64,000 nt of DNA from Nemertoderma westbladi (GCA_032718475.1 JAUCBJ010007455.1:28912-92911), one strand, 5' to 3'. Positions 45,427-58,575 are shown, counted from the stretch's first letter. The notes: generated from the sequence alone by a model not told the origin. Numbers and translations: made by a program.

Positions 45427-46229
45427 ACGTGTATTATTATTTGTGGAAGTAACACATAACCCTAAGCTGGTGGAAGTGGAGGTCTTTTGGAACACACCAT
45501 AGATACCAGAGAACATTATATAAATTATAAACAATAAACAACAAAATTTTCAACCATGCATACGAATCAGTAGTCATCAATAATAATATATACAGCATTC
45601 CACAACAATTAGTTATTGTAAATATACTGTATGTTAAATGAACCACACAAAATGGTATTACTATACAAGCAACTTATTTAAAACCATTTTCAATCCATTC
45701 AGCACCTTAGAAAACCTTATGATATAAAAAAAATTCATTCGATTTTTTTGAGGTAATAGAGATGGTTCTGAATTAACAAGGGTGGACCCTGAGCTAACGA
45801 GGGTGGCCCTGAATTAATGTGTGAGGACCCTGAGTTAATACGAGTGTTCCCTGGATTAATAAAAAATAATTAACACCAAAACTAATAACAAATTAAACAC
45901 CAAAAATACAATACCAGCAAATACAGAATACTCAAATTAACAAAAAAACAAAAAAACATTATTTAATAAAAAATTTAATATTGAACTTTTAAGGCGCTAC
46001 TTAATTACAAAGAAAACCCCATGAAGATGTATTCCAATTACAATTGTTCAATCCCAGTTACTTTTGGAACACACCAGACATGTCAGAGAGCATTATAAGT
46101 GTTATTTCCTTGCACAAAAATGAATTATTCTTGATAAACTATGTGCACAATTTTCAAACATATTCAAACAATCAAAAGTGTGGAATCGGTAGTCATACAA
46201 CAAATTTGGAAACATTAATTTTTTTAGGT

Positions 46230-46251
46230 GGGGGGGGGGGGGGGGGGGGGG
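46230..46251 (+). repeat. Poly-G tract (G22)
   Basis: 22 G, followed after tgga by a further run of 9 G. Confidence 0.95.
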
Positions 46252-46658
46252 TGGAGGGGGGGGGCTGCACCACCGTTTTATAAAATAAAAATGCCCAAAC
46301 TAACTGATTTCCTTTATTGGTATACTTCAACACCCTGGTTCCGACCCTGATATTTTTAAAATCTTTTGCTGCTGTCTTTTACTTAAAATTACTAAATAAA
46401 TTAGTAATACTATTTATAATAATGCTATATATATTATAAAAAATGCCCAGACCAAATTATAGCATTTATCGAGAATTTCAATCAACCTGATTTTGAATCG
46501 GTTAATTTTATAATATTTTGTCGGTGTCTTTTAGAGTAATTAAATAAATTAAACATTAAATAATATTAATTTTATATTAGCAAACTGGCTAATATAATCA
46601 ATTGTAGTGAAGTCAACTTACCGTATTGCTAATTGCTATTGCATTGATATTAGTATCA

Positions 46659-46886
46659 TTCAAACCGCAATGGTCGATTTAGTGGGGGTAGACACCATCA
46701 AAACAATGGTCGGGTTATTGCTTCTCGAGATATCGGTCAAAATGTGAGCGCGATTCACATAAATGAGCACATAACTTCAGCAATTCAATATCAATATATC
46801 ACAATATCACAAAAAATATCAATTTTTTTATACTACTATTGTTTTGATGGAGTCTACAACTACTAATTCGACCATTGCGGTTCAAA
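46659..46886. mobile_element. 228-bp MITE-like element with about 48-bp terminal inverted repeats
   Basis: Arms 46659-46706 and 46838-46886 pair with few mismatches; the shared cores are accgcaatggtcga and ccatcaaaacaa. The interior is AT-rich and non-coding. No obvious target duplication. Confidence 0.7.
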
Positions 46887-47340
46887 TAAGCATATTCCCT
46901 AAGTCTGTTATTTATGTCGAAGTCTGATTTTTAGTGATATGGTGATATATTGCATTATCAATGCAAATTAAAAAAAACCAATACACATATACCGCGGTTG
47001 ATAATCCCAATATCAATAGTAAATCACAGGTTTTAAAATGCCCTAAAACAAGTATCGGTACTGCATCTTGAAATAATTTGAAATTTTAGATTCTCTTTAT
47101 TTAAATTCAATAATAAAGAACAAAAAAAAGAGATTCAAAGAGAGCGCCTACGTGCGGGGGGGGGGGGTGGGGGTCGGGGATGCCGGTAATTCTAATCCAT
47201 TTGAAAGACTGTTGTAAGTCACTAAGGCAATAACACTGATAGTAAATTTAAACTAATAACTGATAATTAATTAAATTGATAGTAAATTTAAATTACCACA
47301 TACATTAAACGGAATTGAAATTTCTTTTGTTTCGTTATGC
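46887..47340. other. AT-rich DNA with a G12 tract
   Basis: No gene seen. A run of 12 G lies at 47156-47167, followed by a G-rich stretch. Confidence 0.4.
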
Positions 47341-48165
47341 CAAACTCATTCCAACTCTGGCGAGTTCCTCCAACTTCTTTCCGACCGCATCTGGTTCGTA
47401 AAACGTCATGCCGACCGTATCTGGTTCGAAAAACGTCGTTCCGATCGTAGCGAGATCGCAAAACGTTGTTCCGATCGTAGCGAGTTCGTCAAACCTCGTT
47501 CCGACCGTATCTGGTTCATAAAACGTCGTTCCGACCGTATCTGGTTCGAAAAACGTCGTTCAGATCGTAGCGAGATCGCAAAACGTCGTTCCGATCATAG
47601 CGAGTTCGTCAAACCTCGTTCCAACCGTATCTGGTTCATAAAACGTCGTTCCGACCGTACCTGGTTCGAAAAACGTCGTTCAGATCGTAGCGAGATCGCA
47701 AAACGTCATTCCGATCGTAGCGAGTTCGTCAAACCTCGTTCCGACCGTATCTGGTTCATAAAACGTCGTTCAGACCGTATCTGGTTCGAAAAACGTCGTT
47801 CCGATCGTAGCGAGATGGCAAAACGTTGTTCCGATCGTAGCGAGTTCGTCAAACCTCGTTCCGACCGTATCTGGTTCATAAAACGTCGTTCCGACCGTAT
47901 CTGGTTCGAAAAAAGTTGTTCCAATCGTAGCGAGATCGTAAAACGTCGTTCCGATCGTAGCGAGTTCGTCAAACCTCGTTCCGACCGTATCTGGTTCATA
48001 AAACGTCGTTCCGATCGTAGCGAGTTCGTCAAACCTCGTTCCGACCGTATCTGGTTCATAAAACGTCGTTCCGATCGTAGCGAGTTCGTCAAACCTCGTT
48101 CCGACCGTATCTGGTTCATAAAACGTCATTCCTATCGTAGTGAGTTCGTCAAACCTCGCTCCGGC
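47341..48165. repeat. 60-bp minisatellite, about 13-14 copies
   Basis: Each 60-bp unit is two related 30-bp halves, one with gatcgtagcgagttcgtc and one with gaccgtatctggttcata. Because 60 is divisible by 3 and the units lack stops, long open frames appear on both strands (20-residue periodic peptides). These are by-products, not supported genes. Confidence 0.9.
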
Positions 48166-48512
48166 GTTTTTTATTGCGACAGTATTCCAACAGGCTCGTC
48201 TAAAAACCAAAATCACACCTAATCACACCAAATCACACAAAACCACAAACCAAATAAATCACAAAAAGTAATCCCAAAACCAAATCACACCGAATGATAC
48301 CAAATCACAAAAAAAATTGAAAGTAAACAAGCAGGTTACAGTTGACAGTGGTAGCCAGCAGGAACCAAAACAATAAATTATTACTTGTATAAAAAAATAA
48401 AAATTAGATTTTTTGTGTGATTTGTTGTACGAATAACCCAAAAAAACACAATATTACCCAAAAAACACAAAAATACACAAAAAAAAACAAAAAATTACAC
48501 AAAAAAACACAA
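48166..48512. other. A-rich low-complexity DNA
   Basis: Short aatcacacc-type and acacaaaaa-type tandem motifs. One degenerate unit of the minisatellite family (aggttacag, accaaaacaataaa) lies at about 48330-48375. Confidence 0.5.
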
Positions 48513-50212
48513 AAAGCCGTATCTGGTGACCACAGTATGGTCGCGACCTGGGACCCAAACTGGAGCTTCAGAGTACCGTCCAAAACATTTTCGCATAAAA
48601 TTGTACCGTAAAATATCAAGGCCTGGGCACATTTTCGATGTTTGAAAGTAAGAGCCAATCAGGTGCCAGATATGGTGACCACGGTCTTGTCGCGACCTGA
48701 GACCCAGACTGCAGCTTCAGATTACCGGCCAAAACATATTCACATAATATTATATCAAAAAATATTATTGCCTATAGGCAGGACACCTACCGGTACACGG
48801 TCAGTAATGATCATGTCCTGACTGCATGATTTCGGTCTGATGAAATTTTCTGTTGCATGCATCAGATACCCATCAATGGCCTCTACCCACCTTGATGGTC
48901 AAAATCCATTTCGTCAGATAGCCCTGGGTGAGGTATTGAAATAACGCAATTACATAGGCCTACAAGTTGGGAGACTTTTAACTGCACCAAACAACCGTAA
49001 TTTAGGCATTCAGAGTGCGCCCGAACATGGGGAACATTATTGCCAACCTTGGGCATCTGCCTACAACGTTTTAAATAACTGCCAGAAAGCCTAAAGCGTC
49101 CCCTTACATCTGTACATGTCTTAAGAACAGACAAAAGGTACCCGGTACCGCGGCGCTGTAGTGCTGTCTGGCTGTACCGGATGTGGTTGTTCTAGGCAAG
49201 CAGTGCATACAGCTCGGACTGACAGTACCGTGGGGATAGCAGACCCAGAGTACACCGGCACTGCAGACTATGATTAGCTACATACTGACAGAGCTAGGTA
49301 CTGAGGTAGTAGCTACCGGCAGACCGGCATAGGTCAGTAGTATGAACACAGTTTTTTGAGCATACTACCAACTGCTGACTTTTGCTGAACCAGGCTGACG
49401 ACTAAGCTGTTTAATTAATTGCAGCCGGATTGGATAAATTATTAATTAATTTGGGAAACTTTACTAATTAGTAAAATCGTTAATTAGTTCGATTCAAAAG
49501 ATTTTAGAATAATTATCATTTGTAAAATAGTAAACCGCTTTGATACACCTTGTGAATAACGATTTGGGGGACGGGGGGGCAAAGCCCCCCCGCCAATTAG
49601 GTAATTAAGTAATTAGTTAATTACTAATTAACGGTAGGAGATACGGCATCGGTGCCAGAGACTTTTTTGTGTAGAATAAAATTCCGAACAACTTTGTGAT
49701 GTTACGTTTTTTCATAGCTCTTAGTGTTTTCGAGTTACGACGCTAATTAGTTTTCGGCTAATTAGTACTAATTAACAGTAATAGGAGGGCCATAGCGATG
49801 ACTGAACTTTTTTTAGATCTTACCGAGATGAACAAAAAAAAACACCGTTGCTAGGGGAAAAACCAAATACTTTTCGAGAAAAATCAATTAGAAATCTTTA
49901 ATCGCTAATTACTAATTAATTAATTAACAGATTTTTTTCACAAAAACTCCTAGCTATCGCGCTAGGGCCATCTACCAGATCGCGCAAACAGAATCGTTCT
50001 AGCTATTGCCATTCTCCTGGAAAAATCCTTTAAAAATCGACCTAAAAAAGATCAAAGCAAAGTGCCTACTTCTGACCACTGGCTATATAATGCTATCTTA
50101 TGAGGTTTTACTTTGGTGTTTATGTTGGTTTGCTAAGTTCCGTTAAAAAGGCTGCATTATTTATTCCTCATAAGACTCTGTCGAGCCTTTGGCTCTCCAG
50201 TGGCAGCCAGAC

Positions 50213-50394
50213 CATCCAGAAATTTGGTATCCTCAGCAGTTAGAGCCCAGCACGGACTCACATAGAGGAGTACTGGAACTACTGCTGCTCTAAATAATCG
50301 GACCTTAAGTTTCAGATTAATTCTGTGACTTTCAAATCCTGGAAAGACCATTCCCTTACATATTTGAAGGTCCTCATCTGACTTCCGGATCCAC
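50213..50394 (-). pseudogene. Internal fragment of the LINE family at 15224-18987
   Basis: Matches about 15626-15830 of the intact LINE (RT C-terminal part; KVRLFRAAVVPVLLY and CWALTAEDTK readable), with internal deletions. It begins exactly where the second 3.05 kb unit ends, sharing ccatcca with it. It lacks both LINE ends, so it is a fossil or a rearranged piece. Confidence 0.8.
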
Positions 50395-50432
50395 ATTACT
50401 ACACCACATTCAATACTCGCGAAGGGCATCAC

Positions 50433-53324
50433 AGGCTTACCTTAGTCACATTAGTTAAAAAATATGATTGAACAATAATGGCCTGTTAATGTGGAAGATA
50501 GTAGGGAGAGACGGCCTAGAATGTTTACAGTAGATTAGCATTTGTACAAGGAATGCAAGGAGGTTCCACTATGCCAATAATTATTGCAATGCACTTTGGT
50601 ATTGATGTATAAGTGTAAATGTAGTTGAGTGACATGGTTTGACATTCCAAACCAGGGCTATCAAATCACAACACATCAGCAGACCATAAGGAATTCAGAA
50701 ATTTATATCTGATTTTCCAGCTGAGTTCACATTATTGTAGAATGGAGTCATAATGTTATTACTTCCTAAGGCGTTTGGAAATGACAAGAACTTGCATCGT
50801 ATTTATGTTAATAGATTTCCAAGTCCAATGAGGTGTTTAGTCTTCCATAGAACATTGAAATCTGAGTATATCATGGGAATCCATGCCCAAAAAATGATAA
50901 GTGTTGTTATGTCTCGAGGACTGAAATGGGATCCTGAGCTTAATCCTGAAGCATTCAAAAAGCATTTAGATGAAATGAATGTAACAGTGAAGGTGTTTCA
51001 AAGAGATCACTATAGATAAAATGAAGACTACAATTACTGTAGTTTTAACCTTCAGAAAGTGCTAAAAACACTGCACCAAATTCCAAGTCCAAGCTTATTG
51101 GTTATTAACGGTGGTTTAACTTTTACAATGAGTTTATATTCAAGGAATGGAGTAAATAAAACAGGGATATTGCTTCATCTGGGGAGGAAAATATTGCTAA
51201 AAGGTAGTCGATACTGTGCAAACATCTTCAGGGCCACTCAATCAAGTTCTATGTTAATCCTATCAGGTTAAATTTTTCCTCCCAGCTCATTCTAACATGC
51301 CTGTGTGTTCTATACATGCATGCATAGAGAACCTAAGTTGAAGGAGGAATGCAAAAGCATTTAATGATCTATATTATGTTAAACAAAAATGCAGTCTTCC
51401 AATTTTGTGATTGGAAAAGTCTAAATATAAGAACTACTGCATAGCACACATGAAAAATAGTGAAGGCAAGTATGTTCCCTTGTCAAAGATCTGAGGCATA
51501 TGGTTTCATAAAACCTCCATTGGGAATTGAAGGTTGAAATGCACCATATAACATTTTTGAGTGTCCATTCTGCATCAACATTGGAAATTGTACCATCTTG
51601 CCTTAAAGACATGGTCTGGTCATCCGTTTAGGTTTGATTTGCCACACTTATATATATTCTCCCACATTTTCTTTTTAATTAAAATGGTATAATAACATCA
51701 ATGGGTAATTAGGCCTCTGTTCAAGCATGGGCTGCATAGTTATAGAGGGTGCATTTCGTTCGTTGCTCACCTGCCAAATCACATCCCATTGTAGACTGTT
51801 AAGTTATTTTGGATGTGTTTGATGTAGGTGCTGTTGACAAAATTTTAGATAAAATCAAAACAATAGCAGCTAATGCTTATCATTGGGCTTTATCTTAGTA
51901 GATAATGCACTGGAGCACCAGGCCATTGGTGGCATATGTTGCTGACTAGACAATAGATTATAATTTGTCCTAAACCTGTCTAGTAAACAAAGCAATATTA
52001 GCACGGGTCCGCAGTGTTGTAGCAATTGTGACTGTCAGCTTAAGTGTCCATGGCATTAAAACAATAATTGAATTCTGTATATTACATCCAAACATTTGGA
52101 TAAAATTTGTCGCACGTACAATATGTTTGTTAAAAGATAATTATTTAAGTAAAAAATATTTTAAAAAGAACAGTAGGACGGGAATATATTAATAAACTTA
52201 AGTGGATCGCAGGTGAAGCTCAGTGGTGACTGATTTTAATTAGTTTCATCGGGGTACATTCGAGTTTCCAAGGTCCATCAGAAATGAAATTTTTGAATGA
52301 AATTTGTATAATAATTTAGTGATTTCATTACATATTTCAACTTTAAAAAAGTTTCAGTTTCATTTCCACTATTGTCATTTCCATTTTTAAAACTTTTAAA
52401 TTTATACCTAATGCTAACAAATCTGCTTCGGGCATATTTATAAATAATTGACTTGATATGAATAGTTAACCTCAATCCATACCGATATCAGATGGTCCAT
52501 TTTAACACCACCAAAATACACATCTAATAAATCACTAGCAACAGTATTTGGTATTTATTAAAGTTATTGCAAAATTTATATTTTATTTTAACCAATCATA
52601 TATATATACTTGATTACTGTGTGCTGTGATTGTGTTTATTGCTGTGTAATTCGTGACTTCACTAAAGCAGTTTTCCTAAATGGCCTGATTGTTCTTTGTT
52701 GATAATTTTGTGTTTTAAAATATCTATAACTCAACCAATATAATTCGTAAAATTGCCCTCTTGTTCTTTTTTAAATCCTCTTTTATATCAATTCAACTAA
52801 AACTGTTAAAAATTTTCTTAGTCACCAACCCCATTCTTGCTACTGCGGATATAATTACAGTAACAGGAAATTGAATTTTCCTGTATGATTGGCTTTATGG
52901 CTGTATGATTATTCATATGGCCTCTATGATTATTCCTTTATGGCTATGAATAATATATGCCCTATTATACATGCTCTGGCATCCGCAATGGTATAGTAGG
53001 CCTACACATTACCCATCCATCCAAAAATGAAGTGTTTTTCTAATCAATAACATGCATCTGCTGTCTTAAATGGCCTATTTGTCTGTGGCCTAGAGTTCTA
53101 TTCATTCAGTTTGCATTTCGTTAAAAACCTTTAAACTACAGTAGCTATTGTCCACCATGGACATTATATGTATCTCTCGCTAGTTACGGTTTTCTAATCA
53201 ATAGTACTACAACTGCCTAGCCTACTTACTCTGTCTATTAATCCAGTCAAAATAGGTGGACAAAATGCTCAAACCCTGAAATTGAGCCGTTTTTGAAAAG
53301 CATTATTTCTTTGCAACAAGGGGT
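50433..53324. other. AT-rich intergenic DNA, no clear gene
   Basis: An open frame at 50753-51019 (88 codons) has protein-like composition, but I do not recognise it and it lacks splice or homology support. The rest shows no coding, RNA or repeat structure I can name. Confidence 0.35.
50753..51019 (+). other. Short unrecognised open frame
   Basis: 88 codons with balanced composition, including KHLDEMNVTVKVFQRDHYR near its end. It could be an exon, a transposase remnant or chance. No domain recognised and no partner frame nearby. Confidence 0.2.
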
Positions 53325-53363
53325 GTGTTTACTAGGGGAGGGAGGGTGGTAGACAGAGAGAAC

Positions 53364-53388
53364 GGGGGGGGGGGGGGGGGGGGGGGGG
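53364..53388 (+). repeat. Poly-G tract (G25)
   Basis: 25 uninterrupted G, the longest homopolymer I noticed in the window. Confidence 0.95.
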
Positions 53389-53519
53389 TGGTGGTCGGAG
53401 TAACAAAGCTGAGGAATAGAAAAGCCAGCAGCTACAGAGAAAAATCAGCCTCTCCTACCTCTCTTCACTTCATACTCTCCAAATATTTACACGAATATCC
53501 TCAGTACTGTAGTAGTACA

Positions 53520-55215
53520 CAGTTTAAAAGACTCCATCATGGACCTCAATCTGTTTGCCACCAAAAAAAGGAGGTGAACTGACTCCATCATGGACCTCAA
53601 TCTGTTCGCCACCAAAATATGGTGGTGAACTGACTCCATCATGGACCTCAATCTGTTCGCCACCAAAAAATGGTGATGAACAGACTCCATCATGGACCTC
53701 AATCTGTTCGCCACCAAAAAATGGTGATGAACAGACTCCATCATGGACCTCAATCTGTTCGCCACCAAAAAAATGGAGGTGAACTGACTCCATCATGGAC
53801 CTCAATCTGTTCGCCACCAAAAAATGGTGGTGAACTGACTCCATCATGGACCTCAATCTGTTCGCCACCAAAAAATGGTGGTGAACTGACTCCATCATGG
53901 ACCTCAATCTGTTCGCCACCAAAAAATGGTGGTGAACTGACTCCATCATGGACCTCAATCTGTTCGCCACCAAAAAATGGTGGTGAACTGACTCCATCAT
54001 GGACCTCAATCTGTTCGCCTCCAAAAAATGGTGGTGAACTGACTCCATCATGGACCTCAATCTGTTCGCCACCAAAAAATGGTGGTGAACTGACTCCATC
54101 ATGGACCTCAATCTGTTCGCCACCAAAAAATGGTGGTGAACTGACTCCATCATGGACCTCAATCTGTTCGCCACCAAAAAATGGTGGTGAACTGACTCCA
54201 TCATGGACCTCAATCTATTCGCCACCAAAAAAATGGTGGTGAACTGACTCCATCATGGACCTCAATCTGTTCGCCACCAAAAAATGGTGGTGAACTGACT
54301 CCATCATGGACCTCAATCTGTTCGCCACCAAAAAGTGGTGGTGAACTGACTCCATCATGGACCTCAATCTGTTCGCCACCAAAAAATGGTGGTGAACTGA
54401 CTCCATCATGGACCTCAATCTGTTCGCCACCAAAAATTGGTGGTGAACTGACTCCATTATGGACCTCAATCTGTTTGCCACCAAAAAATGGTGGTGAACT
54501 GACTCCATCATGGACCTCAATCTGTTCGCCACCAAAAAATGGTGGTGAACTGACTCCATCATGGACCTCAATCTGTTCGCCTCCAAAAAATGGTGGTGAA
54601 CTGACTCCATCATGGACCTCAATCTGTTCGCCTCCAAAAAATGGTGGTGAACTGACTCCATCATGGACCTCAATCTGTTCGCCACCAAAAAATGGTGGTG
54701 AACTGACTCCATCATGGACCTCAATCTGTTCGCCACAAAAAATGGTGGTGAACTGACTCCATCATGGACCTCAATCTGTTCGCCACCAAAAAATGGTGGT
54801 GAACTGACTCCATCATTGACCTCAATCTGTTCGCCACCAAAAAATGGTGGTGAACTGACTTCATCATGGATCTCAATCTGTCCGCCACCAAAAAATGGTG
54901 GTGAACTGACTCCATCATGGACATTGACCTCAATCTGTTCGCCACCAAAAAATGGTGGTGAACTGACTCCATCATGGACCTCAATCTGTTCGCCACCAAA
55001 AAATGGTGGTGAACTGACTCCATCATGGACCTCAATCTGTTCGCCACCAAAAAATGGTGGTGAACTGACTCCATCATGGACCTCAATCTGTTCGCCACCA
55101 AAAATTGGTGGTGAACAGACTCCATCATGGACCTCAATCTGTTCGCCACCAAAAAATGGTGGTGAACTGACTCCATCATGGACCTCAATCTGTTCGCCAC
55201 CAAAAAATGGTGGTG
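53520..55215. repeat. 51-bp minisatellite, about 33 copies
   Basis: Unit of 51 bp with cores ctccatcatggacctcaatc and ttcgccaccaaaaaatgg. Point variants occur between units, and one unit near 54915 is 57 bp. Because 51 is 3 x 17 and the unit has no stop in several frames, long periodic open frames run on both strands (17-residue repeats such as SICSPPKNGGELTPSWT). I do not regard them as genes without expression evidence. Confidence 0.93.
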
Positions 55216-56309
55216 AATGGTGCTGCCATTTAAACTCATGTCTGCCAGTCCATGTTACTGTAGTAGTAGTAGTAGTCTCAAATTTCCTACCTTGTAACGT
55301 CAATCGGTGGTGGCTTAATATTAACTCTTATTAGTAATTTAATTATTACGATTCTTTGTTTTACAATAATTAATACCTTATTTATATTATTAAAATAAAC
55401 AAATAAGCAATAATCATATTTATTATAAAATTATCAGTATGTTAATACGAACACAGGGTGTATCCATTATCGATTCTGTACACCAAATATGCATCCTGTT
55501 AGCGTATCCAATTCGCTGCACTACCCAGTGGAAAATGGGGAAAGTGGCTTTTTACCAATTATAGTTGATTAGGCGACATTACAAATATAATGTCACCTAA
55601 CAATTGGCACCTAGCAATATACAGTGCCAGCCACAGGGGGAGATGCCAGCATACAGTTCCAATCAGTATCGACCAATGGAGGTACAGCATGTGTCCAATT
55701 ACAGAGCGTCCACTGGTTGGCCACACCTAGGTAATTAATGTGTTTACCGTCGTTGTCTGCTATCATTATGATTACTGTTGTACTGATTACTACCGGTACT
55801 TCTTCAGTCATTCAGCCACAGTAAGTGGACGCGGCGACGCGTATTGAACCAAGACAAAACCCGGTCGGGATTCCCTCGCCAACTCAGGGATCCCGTCACA
55901 TCCTAAAGCCATACAGTAGGTTATTAACATTATTATACTATATTATTATATTACTATATTATTATACTATTATACTGTTCTGAAATTCCGCAATAATTAA
56001 TTTTACCCATAACAAATATTAATCTAATGTACTGTACCAACCAACATACAGCACCACAAGTTTGCTGGCTAACAGCCTATACCTACTAAATAAAATTCGG
56101 TTGTGCCATCTTTCAGTAACATCTACGATGTCAGTATAAATAATATCAAAGCTGTAAAAAAATTCATATTATGATGAAACATATATGTTTCACAAACAAT
56201 TCGAATTCACTAACAATTTTAATATTGGACTAGACTGTGAAGTTCTGTTCATATTATGCAATTTAATGGAATTGTTGGAAACTGAAATCCACAATTTACT
56301 AATTGTTTG
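55216..56309. other. Intergenic, no gene seen
   Basis: Contains a (TAG)n microsatellite near 55260 and a (TTA)n-like stretch near 55930-55975. No coding region supported. Confidence 0.35.
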
Positions 56310-56729
56310 TTAGGCCGAAAGTAGGTGAAGGGTCTTCAGGAAGCTGTCATCAAGGCACAGCTTTAGGCGGCGTAATAAGGGATTTATGTAGAGGGTGAAT
56401 AAGGGACAACTTCCAGGCGCCCCCTGGAGGACACCGCGGGAGGTTACAAATACGCAACTATTCCCAATTATGCATTTAGTGCAGCCATAGAGTGCTATAA
56501 GAGCCCGGACCATGATGCCTCCACAACCCATCGACTTCAATAGCTCGAAGAGCTTCAAGCGATTAACTTTATCGTAAGCGGTTGAAAAGTCTACAAATAT
56601 GAGGAACAACTTTTGCTTATTTTTCCTTGCATAGTCTATAAGTAGGTTTAATGTAAGGATATGTTCGTTACACGACCTCTGTGGCTGAGCACCAGCTAGC
56701 TCCGCATCGGGTCTGGCCCACTTACACAA
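56310..56729 (-). pseudogene. LINE reverse transcriptase fragment
   Basis: 139 codons spanning the middle of an RT domain: ...EHILTLNLLIDYARK, motif A FVDFSTAYDKV and motif B GVLQGAPGSCPLF. Motif C and both ends are missing. It differs clearly from the LINEs at 15271 and 59486, so it is a third lineage. Dead fragment. Confidence 0.8.
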
Positions 56730-57959
56730 TCGAAGACACAGTCGTGAGTCTTACATATAAACAACTTGAATCAGCATGCAGATTCAAGGCAGTTAACATG
56801 TACATGCACTGTGCATAACTGAAAATAACATAACTGATAATATAAGAGACCAAAGTCGATGGGCAAAATTGGTTTAATTAATTCGTGAATTTACTGGCAC
56901 ATCTACTGTAAATAATATATTACAATATAAATAACATTTACATTATATAGGTGGATCAATTGTTAAGACCCGGCCTAGTCATTTATTAAATTATTTATTT
57001 AAAAAATAAAATATTCGGATCATATTATTTAAGGGGAAGTCTACTCACTCACTCACGTCCAAAATCTATTCTACACATACAAATAACATTAAATTAGCAA
57101 GAAAAATTTCATTTCAATCATATAATTGCAAGGCAGTCCACACACACACATTTCATACTGGAGCATTTAACTTATGGTGAATTGTCCTGTAACGGCTGAT
57201 CTGTCATTATTAGTGGATATAAAGTTATTTTGAAATAAGTTGTCATGGAATAATTTGTTTTTGTGATTCCATTTTTTAAGTTTTGAGATTTTGATTTTTT
57301 GGTGTGTTTTTTTATGATTTTATAATATATAATATATAATAAAATATTTTATATGTATATATATAATTTTATCAAAGTTGTGTTCCTGTTATTTCTCTTA
57401 TCGTTTTGTTAAATATCAGTCGTCGTAATGCGTAGTTTTAGATTTTTTCCAATTTAAATGGTATTTTTTGTACCCATGCACATCGTGGAATGATGTAAAT
57501 AGTGAACTACAGTAAATGTGTTAGGGTAGCACTATGGTTTTATTCAGCATTAATTTGGTGGTCCTTATTTTTCTAGGATTACTGATGTAGCAGCTGACAT
57601 TTTATGTGCTGTTTCGTGTATTTTAGTTTTTCATGACAGTTTATTGTCTATAGTTATGTTATGCCTAAATATTTTATTTTTGTTGATTGTATAATTATTT
57701 TATTATGCAATAAAAGGTTATAATTGTTAATATCTGAGAGTTCTGGGGTCCAGTCCACCAAGATGCTATTGTTTTTTCTTTAGTTTTTGAGTTTTTATGC
57801 TTTTTCATTATTATTGTAATGTGTTTGTTGAATAATGTTTCTACATTATAATCAAAAATGTTATATGCTTCCTTGACATCATTTGTATTGCATAAGTCGG
57901 CCCTGTTGATTTTTCTCGCTTCATTGATATGTAGTTCCTTATTTCATCGCTTCATTTAG
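56730..57959. other. AT-rich intergenic DNA
   Basis: No supported feature; T-rich low-complexity stretches. Confidence 0.35.
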
Positions 57960-58575
57960 GTTTTTAATATTCTTGGTAGGATATTGAGGTGGGTGAAAGC
58001 GGTAGTGTTTTTGAACCATTTTTGTTATTTTTGTGATGTGTAGTTAACACTATGAATTCGTGATCAGTGTATACGGATGGGAATGTGTTACATTCTTTAT
58101 ATAATTTTTTATCTGGTGAGATATTCTATTTTTAATGTAAGTAAATTATATGTTGCTAGCAGATCCTGAAATTGTGCATTTTTGTAAAATGTTGTGGTTT
58201 TATTTTTATGAGACGTTTTTGTCACTGAATAATCAATATTGAAATCGCCCTTCAAGAGAATGTTAGTGGATGTATTTGTTGCATTTTCCAGTTCTTCGGA
58301 TAGAATGACCCAAAATTGGCTTGCCTTAGGAGGTATGTAGAACAGTCCAATTAGATAACTCGATACATAGGGACTCAAATTGTTTGTTTGCCCTTGTGTT
58401 GCAATTATTATCGTTTCTTATTTCAAAATTTATATCAGATGGTATGTAATCATATAAATCATGGTATGTAATAACCCCTCCTCCAATATTATTTTTGTGG
58501 TCTAATCTGATAATTTTGTATCCTGGTGGGTTTATTGATTTTGAAGATATATTGCGCTTAAGCCATGTTTCTGAT
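57960..58575 (-). pseudogene. LINE APE endonuclease fragment, frameshifted
   Basis: The minus strand reads ISETWL, then NPPGYKIIRLDHKNN with GGGVITYHD and FESLCIEL in one frame. After a shift near 58350 it reads GLFYIPPK and LLKGDFNIDYS in another (58378-58109), and further down it shows a TDHEFIV motif. These are the ordered motifs of a LINE AP-endonuclease, broken by at least one frameshift. No RT domain directly follows. Confidence 0.7.

Larger units (their letters stand above)
45126..50219. repeat. Second copy of the 3.05 kb unit, interrupted by about 2 kb
   Basis: 45126-46210 matches 42078-43190. 48513-48930 and 49393-50219 match 43436-43855 and 44303-45125. The part between about 46215 and 48510 has no counterpart in the first unit; it holds a poly-G tract, a MITE and a 60-bp minisatellite. 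Both units end in gccagaccatcca. Confidence 0.7.

Noticed and set aside
47706-48222. Long periodic open frames on both strands as a repeat protein gene
   Set aside because: Explained by a stop-free 60-bp repeat unit; no start context, splice sites or flanking coding sequence.
53520-55215. CRISPR-like array
   Set aside because: Units are directly tandem with no unique spacers, and the DNA is eukaryotic.
53524-55334. Periodic open frames of up to 362 codons as genes
   Set aside because: The 51-bp unit has no stops in several frames, so the frames follow automatically; kept only as a finding.
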